Position numbers and translations under genes: made by a program
Shown: positions 1-5,606 of the stretch, piece by piece
Numbering within the stretch: the first letter of the stretch is position 1
Layout: each line of letters begins with the position of its first letter
The notes under the pieces: generated by a model
Databases searched by the model: none
Told to the model about the DNA's origin: nothing
Seen by the model: the letters and a program-made list of their open reading frames with translations, nothing else
NCBI GenBank assembly: GCA_025964075.1
Contig: JAOPZQ010000640.1
Coordinates: 1 to 5,748 of the forward strand
DNA from: Solirubrobacterales bacterium
GTDB taxonomy: Bacteria > Actinomycetota > Thermoleophilia > Solirubrobacterales > Solirubrobacteraceae
DNA: 5,748 bases
Direction of reading: 5' to 3'

Positions 1-97
1 CGTCGCCGGATCGGCCGCCGAATCCTCGGAAATACCACCAGTATTCCCTTCGGCTTCGCCGACCGCCCGGCTCGGTCCACGACCACCCCGGACGCAC
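1..97 (-). CDS. Weak candidate small ORF, start only, runs off the window
   Basis: From a GTG at 97-95 a minus-strand frame stays open for 32 codons to the window edge. The peptide starts VRPGWSWTEPGG and contains an aromatic stretch, REYWWYFRGFGG, which is unusual for chance frames in GC-rich DNA. A good Shine-Dalgarno (AGGAGGG, 121-115) lies upstream, but 17 nt from the GTG, with a perfect hairpin between them. An in-frame CTG at 112-110 lies 3 nt from the AGGAGG core and would give LKNRTVRPGW. The aromatic codons fall inside the inverted repeat at 28-47, so the peptide could be a by-product of a nucleic acid structure. I recognise no family. Confidence 0.15.
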   Translation of the reverse strand, partial: MRPGWSWTEPGGRRSRREYWWYFRGFGGRSGD

Positions 98-98
98 C

Positions 99-115
99 GT
101 CCTGTTTTTCAGGAC
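99..115. repeat. Perfect 6-bp hairpin with T5/A5 loop
   Basis: GTCCTG-TTTTT-CAGGAC on the plus strand, a perfect stem. On the minus strand it lies directly after the AGGAGGG sequence and just before the GTG at 97. There is no following T-run on either strand, so it is a poor intrinsic terminator for ftsZ. A translational role or mere chance are both possible. Confidence 0.4.
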
Positions 116-260
116 CCTCCTAGCCGCGCCGCTTGCCGGCCTGCTGGAGCGTCAGCCGCGCGGACGCGGCCTGGGGATCGCCGCCGGTCGGGCTCACCCG
201 CCCGAGGTCGTTCCCTTCGGCCCGGTAGGCGTACGCGCGGGCGCTACCCGCCGGCGGCGC

Positions 261-1346
261 TCAGTCGCGGTCGCGCAGGAAGGCCGGGATGTCGATGTCG
301 TCGTCCCGGATCTCCAGCGAGGAGCGCTGGCGGTCGTCGAGCTGCACGTCGCGGCGCGGCGTTCCGTGCTGTCGCGGCTGGCGGCTCACCGGCCGCGGCT
401 CGCCGCGATCGAACCCCGTGGCGATGACCGTCACGCGGACGTCGTCGCCCATGTTCTCGTCGATCACGGCGCCGAAGATGATGTTCGAGTTGACGTCGGA
501 GGCCGAGTTGACGATCTCCGCCGCCTCGTTGACCTCGAAGAGCCCGAGGTCGTGGCCGCCGGTGATGTTCAGCAGGATCCCGGTGGCGCCCTCGACGGAC
601 TCCTCGAGGAGCGGCGAGGAGATGGCCTCCTTCGCCGCTTCGACCGCGCGGTTCTCGCCGCCGGCGGTGCCGATGCCCATCAGGGCGCTCCCGGCGTCGT
701 GCATGATCGTGCGCACGTCGGCGAAGTCGAGGTTGATCATGCCGGGGATCGTGATCAGGTCGGTGATGCCCTGGACGCCCTGACGCAGGACGTTGTCGGC
801 CTCGCGGAACGCGTCGAGGATCGTCGTCCGCCGCTCCACGATCGACAGGAGCCGGTCGTTGGGGATGATGATCAGCGTGTCGACGTTCTCGCGCAGCTTC
901 GCGATGCCCTCGCTCGCCTGACGCGAGCGCTGCGCGCCCTCGAATCCGAACGGGCGCGTGACCACTCCGACGGTGAGCGCGCCGATCTCGTTCTTGGCGA
1001 TGTCGGCGATGACCGGCGCGGCGCCCGTGCCCGTGCCCCCGCCCTCACCCGCGGTGACGAAGACCATGTCGGCGCCCTTCAGCGCCTCCTTGATGTCATC
1101 GCGCGACTCGGCCGCCGCGGCCTGCCCGACGTCCGGGTTGGCGCCGGCGCCGAGGCCCTTGGTCAGCTCGTGGCCGACGTTCAGCTTGATGTCGGCGTCG
1201 CACATGGCGAGCGCCTGGGCGTCCGTGTTCGCGGCGATGAACTCGACCCCGCGCAGGCCTGCGTCGACCATGCGGTTGACCGCATTGGTGCCGCCGCCGC
1301 CGACGCCGACGACCTTGATGACTGCGAGGTAGCTGCCGCTGTCCAT
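261..1346 (-). CDS. ftsZ: Cell division protein FtsZ
   Basis: FtsZ is the tubulin-like GTPase that polymerises into the cytokinetic ring at midcell. The protein has 361 residues. The N-terminal nucleotide-binding segment VVGVGGGGTNAVNRM is at 12-26, and the tubulin signature GGGTGTG is at 102-108, preceded by the Glu (AGE) typical of actinobacterial FtsZ. The T7 synergy loop NLDFADV at 205-211 supplies Asp207 and Asp210 for GTP hydrolysis in the neighbouring subunit. The folded core ends near residue 313. A short polar linker (about 314-348) leads to the C-terminal peptide DIDIPAFLR (350-358), which normally binds membrane tethers such as SepF. The ATG at 1346 fits the family N-terminus (MDSGSYLAVIKVVG). 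The ribosome site is weak (GGACGG, 9 nt away). The gene follows ftsQ, but a 224-base regulatory gap and a promoter-like sequence suggest separate transcription. No ftsA is present, as expected for actinobacteria. Confidence 0.98.
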   Translation of the reverse strand: MDSGSYLAVIKVVGVGGGGTNAVNRMVDAGLRGVEFIAANTDAQALAMCDADIKLNVGHELTKGLGAGANPDVGQAAAAESRDDIKEALKGADMVFVTAGEGGGTGTGAAPVIADIAKNEIGALTVGVVTRPFGFEGAQRSRQASEGIAKLRENVDTLIIIPNDRLLSIVERRTTILDAFREADNVLRQGVQGITDLITIPGMINLDFADVRTIMHDAGSALMGIGTAGGENRAVEAAKEAISSPLLEESVEGATGILLNITGGHDLGLFEVNEAAEIVNSASDVNSNIIFGAVIDENMGDDVRVTVIATGFDRGEPRPVSRQPRQHGTPRRDVQLDDRQRSSLEIRDDDIDIPAFLRDRD

Positions 1347-1417
1347 GATGCGTTTCCGTCCGACCCTTCAGTTAGCGTTGAGCGTTTCTCTGACGAACGC
1401 CACTGCGCAATTGTGGC

Positions 1418-1447
1418 ACGTTACGGGCATTTCTGAGGATCTGTCAA
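1418..1447 (-). promoter_or_regulatory. Putative ftsZ promoter
   Basis: On the minus strand a perfect -35 hexamer TTGACA (1447-1442) is followed after 18 nt by TAACGT (1423-1418), which fits the relaxed TANNNT -10 of actinobacterial housekeeping promoters. The predicted transcript would start near 1411 and have a leader of about 65 nt before the ftsZ ATG. The assignment rests on sequence match only. Confidence 0.4.
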
Positions 1448-1462
1448 AGGAATCGTGTCGCG

Positions 1463-1476
1463 GCAAGATCGCTTGC
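1463..1476. repeat. Inverted repeat GCAAG-ATCG-CTTGC
   Basis: A perfect 5-bp inverted repeat lies 15 bp upstream of the putative -35 of ftsZ. It is the closest to ftsZ of three inverted repeats in the ftsQ-ftsZ gap. Alone it could occur by chance; its position beside the promoter makes it a possible regulator site. Confidence 0.35.
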
Positions 1477-1485
1477 AAACCCGGG

Positions 1486-1510
1486 AACTCTCAACCCATG
1501 GTTGAGAGTT
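1486..1510. promoter_or_regulatory. Perfect 10-bp inverted repeat upstream of ftsZ, possible operator
   Basis: AACTCTCAAC, then CCATG, then GTTGAGAGTT: both arms are perfect complements over 10 bp, and the sequence is AT-richer than its surroundings. It lies about 38 bp upstream of the putative -35 of ftsZ. It has no T-run after it on either strand. The two-fold symmetry of roughly two helical turns fits a dimeric DNA-binding protein better than a terminator. The arm sequence CTCAACC / GGTTGAG recurs nearby. It does not match the actinobacterial LexA box (TCGAAC-N4-GTTCGA). The binding protein is unknown to me. Confidence 0.55.
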
Positions 1511-1522
1511 AGCCTATCCTCC

Positions 1523-1539
1523 CTCGACTCGGGGTCGAG
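1523..1539. repeat. Inverted repeat CTCGAC-TCGGG-GTCGAG
   Basis: A perfect 6-bp stem with a 5-nt loop, 31 bases beyond the ftsQ stop. It could be a weak transcript-end hairpin for the murB-ftsQ unit, since it is the first stable hairpin after ftsQ, but no U-run follows. Its arms contain the GGTCGAG heptamer repeated around this gap, so it could instead be part of the same binding-site array. Confidence 0.4.
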
Positions 1540-1570
1540 CTTTGCCTCATTCTCCACGTGAGGTCGAGGG

Positions 1571-2479
1571 TCAGGGTTGAGTGGTCGAGGTAGAGGGTGT
1601 CGTCGCCGTCGGGGCCTGGCTGGCGCCCGCGACGTTCGGTGTGCCGCCGAGTTGCGGGACGTCGCTCTGCGAAGCCGGCGCGCCGGCCACGCCACCGGCC
1701 GCGGGGTGGCTCGGGACCGTCACGTCCACGTACGTGGCGCCCGCGGCGCCGGAGTCCGAGAGCACGCGAGCGAGGGCGGCCCACTTCGCGGCGAGCGCCT
1801 CGGTCCCGCCGAAGTAGGCGACCGGCCCACGGCGGAACTGCACGACGAGCCCGTGCGCGGTCGTGCTCGTGACGCGCATGACCTTCGCCGCCAACGCCGA
1901 GGGCGCGACGGCGAGCACCCGCAGCGCCTCGAGCGCCCGCGGGGCCGTGACGCGGCCGCCGGCGGGCGGGGTGGTCAGCGCGATCGCGGGCAGCCCGGCC
2001 GTGCCGGGCGCGGAGTGGAGCAGCCGCCCGTCCGCGGTCACCGCGGTGCGAGCACCCGCCGCGAGGATCGCCGCCACCGGGACGTTCTCACGGACCTCGA
2101 TCGTGAGGCCGTGCGGGAAGTGGGTGCTGACGCTGATCCCGGTCACCAGCGGAAACGAGGAGACGGCGCCTCTCAGCGCCCCCTCGTCGACGTGCAGCGT
2201 CGTCATGTCGAGGGCCTTGGTTCGGAGCGCCTCGCTGATCTGCCGCGACTGCAGCCCGCTGACGCCGGTGATCTCGACGCGCGTCACGTCGACGAACGAC
2301 GAGTCGCGGAACCACAGCCCGAACGCCACGACGACGGCGAGCACGCCGGCGACGATTCCCCAGGTTCGCGGGCGCACGCGGACGAGGAAGTCGATCAGTC
2401 GGCCGCCGACCGCGCGGACCGCGCGGGCGATCGCCGTGACGGGGCGGGGCGCCACGCGGGGACGAGCGGTCGCGGGCAC
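1571..2479 (-). CDS. ftsQ: Cell division protein FtsQ/DivIB
   Basis: FtsQ is a bitopic membrane protein of the divisome that links early and late division proteins. The predicted protein has 302 residues. A basic cytoplasmic N-terminus (1-39) is followed by one transmembrane helix (about 40-57, WGIVAGVLAVVVAFGLWF). A POTRA domain (about 61-132) starts VDVTRVEITG and ends LTIEVREN, and the FtsQ/DivIB domain follows (about 133-250, with AVTADGRLL). The last roughly 45 residues are a Ser/Thr/Pro/Ala-rich, probably disordered tail outside the membrane, longer than many homologues have. I chose the GTG at 2479, 2 nt after the murB stop, because GGAG lies 8 nt upstream inside the murB end and the length then fits the family. 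A second GTG 9 codons in is an alternative. The 2-nt gap implies translational coupling to murB. Confidence 0.92.
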   Translation of the reverse strand: MPATARPRVAPRPVTAIARAVRAVGGRLIDFLVRVRPRTWGIVAGVLAVVVAFGLWFRDSSFVDVTRVEITGVSGLQSRQISEALRTKALDMTTLHVDEGALRGAVSSFPLVTGISVSTHFPHGLTIEVRENVPVAAILAAGARTAVTADGRLLHSAPGTAGLPAIALTTPPAGGRVTAPRALEALRVLAVAPSALAAKVMRVTSTTAHGLVVQFRRGPVAYFGGTEALAAKWAALARVLSDSGAAGATYVDVTVPSHPAAGGVAGAPASQSDVPQLGGTPNVAGASQAPTATTPSTSTTQP

Positions 2480-2481
2480 GC

Positions 2482-3405
<924 letters not shown>

Positions 3406-3416
3406 CCGCGCTCAGG

Positions 3417-3887
3417 CTAGACGTCGGCGCGGATGCCGCGTGCGCCGAGGTACTCGTCGAAGGCGGTGACCTTCTCGGTGTCCTCGTTGACCTCGTAGTA
3501 CGCGAGCTTCCCCCACGCGATGCGGCAGAAGATGATGCCGCGGTTCTCGTAGACGATCTCACCGCCGGGCGCTCGGTGGCGGTCCTTGTACCGGAGGCAC
3601 ATCCGGGTGCTCCACGGCGGGCCGTCGACCACGATCTCGTCGGGGTCGAACTCCATCCCGACCTCGACGAAGCGCCGGACCCACGCCTCGAGCGCCTCAC
3701 GGCCGTGGAGGTCGGCGGCCCAGCTGCTGCGGCCGGGGAAGACGAAGTGGACGTCGTCGGCGTAGGAGGAGAAGAGCGGCCGCGGGTCGCCCGCGTTCAG
3801 GGCCACGAGGTTGCGCCGGAGGAGCGCCCGGACCGCCGCGCGGTAGAGCGGTGGAAGGGCGGCCGCCGCGAGGACGAGCGCCTTCAC
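3417..3887 (-). CDS. SnoaL/NTF2-like domain protein
   Basis: A 156-residue protein with the pattern of the SnoaL-like / nuclear transport factor 2 fold, a cone-shaped alpha+beta pocket used by small-molecule isomerases, cyclases and epoxide hydrolases but also by non-enzymatic binding proteins. Evidence: an N-terminal helix with RRNLVALNAGD (24-34), then LFSSYADDVHFVFPG (38-52), HGREALEAWVRRFVEVG (61-77), and the C-terminal strands YENRGIIFCRIAWGKLAYYE (113-132) with FDEYL near the end. The GTG start at 3887 overlaps the hydrolase stop by 4 nt (GTGA), with GGAG 8 nt upstream, so the two are translationally coupled and probably work on related chemistry. The fold is fairly sure; substrate and activity cannot be told. 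Confidence 0.8.
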   Translation of the reverse strand: MKALVLAAAALPPLYRAAVRALLRRNLVALNAGDPRPLFSSYADDVHFVFPGRSSWAADLHGREALEAWVRRFVEVGMEFDPDEIVVDGPPWSTRMCLRYKDRHRAPGGEIVYENRGIIFCRIAWGKLAYYEVNEDTEKVTAFDEYLGARGIRADV

Positions 3888-4720
3888 GCCCCGTTCTCCA
3901 CGAACTCCCGGATGGCCGTCGTGAGCGCGGCCGGCTGGTCCTCGGGGATGAACGTGTAGGAGTCGGCGATCTCGACGAGTCTGCCGTTGGGGAAGAGCTC
4001 GGCGAGGCGGCGGCCGTGCTCGGGCGGCATCACCCGGTCCTCCGACGCCCAGGCGACCAGGACCGGGCGGTCGAACGCGCGCTGGCGCTCGACCCACTCG
4101 CGCATGTCGGCCTTCGTGAAGCGGGTGAGCGCGTACTTGCGCAGGTCGCGGCGGATCGCCTTGTCGCGCTGGACCGGCTCGAGCCACGCGTCGATCACCT
4201 CGTCGGGCACGCGCTTGGACATCCAGCCGAGCGTCATCGGGAGGCGCCGGAGCGCGCGGATGCGCAGGGACTGGACCGCGAGGTTGATGCCGCCGGGGAT
4301 CTTCGCCGCCAGCGCGACGTTCTTGCCGGGCAGGCCGGGCGGATAGTTGTCGAATGCCTCGCAGGAGCTGAGCACGAGCCGTCCGAGGCGCTCGTCGAGC
4401 CCCTCGCTCACCAGCATCTGCGCGCCGCCCCAGTCGTTGCCGACGAGCGTGACGTCGCGAAGGTCGAGGCGCTCGAGGAACTCCGCCACCAGGCGGACCT
4501 GCCCCCGGATCGTGAGGTCGGCGTCGGGCTTCATCGGCCGGCGGTGACCGCCGAGCGGCGTGGTCGGCAGGACGCAGCGATAGGCGTCGCGGAGCCCGGG
4601 CACGACGTTCCGCCACAGCGAGCTGTCGTTGAGCAGCCCGTGGAGGAAGACGATCGTCGGCCCCTCGCCCCCCGTGTCCTCGTACTCGATCGTTCCGGCC
4701 GTGAGCTCGATCTCCGGCAT
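3884..4720 (-). CDS. Alpha/beta fold hydrolase, catalytic His apparently replaced
   Basis: A 278-residue cytoplasmic protein of the alpha/beta hydrolase superfamily, no signal peptide. The oxyanion motif FLHG is at 25-28. The nucleophile elbow is VGNDWGG (93-99) with Asp96, resembling epoxide hydrolases and haloalkane dehalogenases, which use Asp rather than Ser. A cap region spans about 120-210. The acid strand PVLVAWASEDRVMP (219-232) offers Asp228. The last motif, where relatives have the catalytic His (pattern like DSxHFxPEDxP), here reads DSYTFIPEDQP (253-263), with Thr256 in its place. The enzyme may therefore be inactive, use another base, or be a binding protein. The ATG at 4720 has GAGGAG (4732-4727) 6 nt upstream. 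It is divergent from the tetR gene and leads the unit hydrolase-SnoaL-murB-ftsQ. Confidence 0.9.
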   Translation of the reverse strand: MPEIELTAGTIEYEDTGGEGPTIVFLHGLLNDSSLWRNVVPGLRDAYRCVLPTTPLGGHRRPMKPDADLTIRGQVRLVAEFLERLDLRDVTLVGNDWGGAQMLVSEGLDERLGRLVLSSCEAFDNYPPGLPGKNVALAAKIPGGINLAVQSLRIRALRRLPMTLGWMSKRVPDEVIDAWLEPVQRDKAIRRDLRKYALTRFTKADMREWVERQRAFDRPVLVAWASEDRVMPPEHGRRLAELFPNGRLVEIADSYTFIPEDQPAALTTAIREFVENGA

Positions 4721-4801
4721 CGTCCGCTCCTCGATTTGATAGATCGCTCTAGCGTCTCGGTAACCTAACATGCCGAGGCACTGCAACGACGAGGAGTCCC
4801 C
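4721..4801. promoter_or_regulatory. Divergent promoter/operator region between hydrolase and tetR
   Basis: An 81-bp gap, locally AT-richer than its flanks. Two imperfect palindromes are visible: 4741-4757 (AGATCGCT CT AGCGTCT, inner arms CGCT/AGCG) and 4756-4777 (CTCGG at 4756-4760, CCGAG at 4773-4777, 7 of 11 half-site positions symmetric). For tetR a TTGATA (4736-4741) and TAACCT (4761-4766), 19 nt apart, are possible promoter boxes. For the hydrolase TTGCAG (4786-4781) and TTACCG (4763-4758), 17 nt apart, are a weak possibility. The second palindrome would cover both -10 boxes, as expected for autorepression. Both genes have a GAGGAG ribosome site (4727-4732 minus; 4791-4796 plus). The operator call is inference. 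Confidence 0.5.
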
Positions 4802-5383
4802 GTGGCGAGCACCAAGGACCGGATCGTGGACGCGAGCGCCGAGCTCTTCCGCCGCAACGGCTACACCGGAACGGGCGTCAAGCAGATCGTGGCGATGGCC
4901 GGCGCCCCGTTCGGCTCGCTCTACCACTTCTTCCCCGGCGGCAAGGAGCAGCTCGGCGAGGAGGTCATCCGCTGGTCCGGCGCCATGTACGGCCAGCTGA
5001 TCGGCGCGATCTTCGACCCGGCCCCCGACGTCGTCACCGCCGTCCACGACTTCTTCGCCGGCGCCGCCGAGACCCTGCGCGAGACCGACTACGCCGACGC
5101 CTGCCCGATCGCCACCGTCGCCCTCGAGGTCGCGAGCACGAGCGAACCCCTGCGCCAGGCGACGGCCGACGTCTTCGAGAGCTGGATCGCCGGCGGCAGC
5201 GAGCGCTTCGAGGCCGCCGGGATCCCGCCGGCGCGGGCGCGCGAGCTGACGATCGCGATGCTCGCGTCTCTGGAGGGCGCCTTCGTGCTCTGTCGCGCGA
5301 TGCGGACGACGGTGCCGCTGGAGGTGGCGGGCGGGACCATGGTGGGCGTGGTCCGGGACGAGCTGGAGTCCACGCCTTCCTGA
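4802..5383 (+). CDS. TetR-family transcriptional regulator, LmrA/YxaF type
   Basis: A 193-residue one-component regulator. The N-terminal TetR DNA-binding domain (about 5-51) contains RIVDASAELFRRNGYTGTG and the recognition segment GAPFGSLYHFFPGGKEQL (35-52). The C-terminal ligand-binding domain has CPIATVALEVASTSEPLR (101-118), ESWIAGG and the LASLEGAFVLCRAMR stretch, a pattern typical of the LmrA/YxaF group, whose known members repress drug-efflux or flavonoid-responsive genes. The ligand here is unknown. The start is a GTG with GAGGAG 5 nt upstream. It is transcribed away from the hydrolase gene, the common arrangement for a repressor controlling its neighbour and itself, and it is the only plus-strand gene in the window. 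Confidence 0.93.
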   Translation: MASTKDRIVDASAELFRRNGYTGTGVKQIVAMAGAPFGSLYHFFPGGKEQLGEEVIRWSGAMYGQLIGAIFDPAPDVVTAVHDFFAGAAETLRETDYADACPIATVALEVASTSEPLRQATADVFESWIAGGSERFEAAGIPPARARELTIAMLASLEGAFVLCRAMRTTVPLEVAGGTMVGVVRDELESTPS

Positions 5384-5430
5384 AGGCCCGGCGAGAACGG
5401 CGGCCACCAAGGATGAGGTCGCCGGCGAGC

Positions 5431-5451
5431 CAAAGGGGCCTGGCCCCTTTG
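5431..5451. terminator. Strong hairpin, probable bidirectional terminator
   Basis: CAAAGGGGCC-T-GGCCCCTTTG is a 10-bp perfect inverted repeat with one central base (in RNA, about 9 bp with a CTG loop). With one bulged C it extends to GAG/CTC outside. It lies 48 bases after the tetR stop and 156 bases beyond the murC stop, between convergent genes, where a shared terminator is expected. On the plus strand the stem ends CCCCTTTGCTCTT, a weak U-rich tail; the minus strand tail is poorer. It could also be a copy of a dispersed hairpin repeat. Confidence 0.6.
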
Positions 5452-5459
5452 CTCTTCGA

Positions 5460-5503
5460 GGTCACGTAACCGCAACTATTCGGGGTGCCGTGACCACACC
5501 CCG
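5460..5503. repeat. Two overlapping, mutually exclusive inverted repeats
   Basis: GGTCACG (5460-5466) pairs perfectly with CGTGACC (5489-5495) across a 22-nt loop. CGGGGTG (5481-5487) pairs perfectly with CACCCCG (5497-5503) across a 9-nt loop. The two 7-bp stems interleave, so they could form either alternative hairpins or a pseudoknot-like fold in RNA. No gene starts immediately after it on either strand, so a classic attenuator is unlikely. Confidence 0.45.
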
Positions 5504-5570
5504 GAGAAGGCAGGCCACGGGGACCGGACCCTCGTCCTTTCGCGGCCGCCGTTGTCGGGCGGTCCTGACG

Positions 5571-5588
5571 GGCGCGCGGAGCCGCGCC
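5571..5588. repeat. GC-rich hairpin just downstream of murC
   Basis: GGCGCG (5571-5576) and CGCGCC (5583-5588) form a perfect 6-bp stem around a 6-nt loop, 19-36 nt past the murC stop in its direction of transcription. It may slow or end murC transcription with Rho, but it has no U-run. Short G/C palindromes are frequent in such DNA, so confidence is limited. Confidence 0.35.
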
Positions 5589-5606
5589 AACCGGGCCACG
5601 CCCGAG

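Larger units (their letters stand above)
1..260. other. Region downstream of ftsZ, no confident gene
   Basis: No protein gene can be supported here. The minus frame of ftsZ stays open for 46 codons beyond its TGA (260 down to the TAG at 122-120), which is not unusual in GC-rich DNA. On the minus strand that TAG overlaps a Shine-Dalgarno-like AGGAGGG (121-115). The left part is unusually rich in short inverted repeats: 8-25 (GGATCGG / CCGAATCC, one bulged A), 28-47 (GGAAATAC / GTATTCC around CACCA, one bulged A), 50-62 (TCGGC-TTC-GCCGA) and 99-115. It could be the leader of the next minus-strand gene, which lies outside the window. Confidence 0.5.
5384..5606. other. Gene-free stretch between convergent tetR and murC
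   Basis: No supported gene. Apparent minus-strand frames here (about 67-84 codons) overlap the murC end in other frames, lack family features and are Arg/Gly/Pro-rich as expected of shadows. The region holds the strong hairpin at 5431-5451, two competing inverted repeats at 5460-5503 and a GC hairpin at 5571-5588, all described separately. It is one possible edge of the inserted tetR-hydrolase-SnoaL block. Confidence 0.7.

Noticed and set aside
20..50. T-box-like string TGGTGGTA on the minus strand, reminiscent of an antiterminator core
   Set aside because: The consensus (GGGTGGNACCGCG) is not met and no stem I, specifier loop or downstream aminoacyl-tRNA synthetase is visible.
99..115. Intrinsic terminator for ftsZ
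   Set aside because: The stem is only 6 bp and no T-run follows on the minus strand.
366..1436. Long plus-strand open frame of 356 codons opposite ftsZ
   Set aside because: It is a shadow of ftsZ in GC-rich DNA, rich in Arg/Asp/Val with no family pattern, and ftsZ on the other strand is certain.
1486..1510. SOS (LexA) box for the perfect inverted repeat
   Set aside because: The arms do not match the actinobacterial LexA consensus TCGAAC-N4-GTTCGA.
3851..4768. Plus-strand 305-codon frame opposite the hydrolase and SnoaL genes
   Set aside because: Antisense shadow; no domain signature; the minus-strand genes carry clear motifs and ribosome sites.
4721..5410. Upstream extension of the hydrolase frame to 5410, giving a 508-residue protein
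   Set aside because: The extension is antisense to the well-supported tetR gene, and the ATG at 4720 has a good GAGGAG site and a family-like N-terminus.
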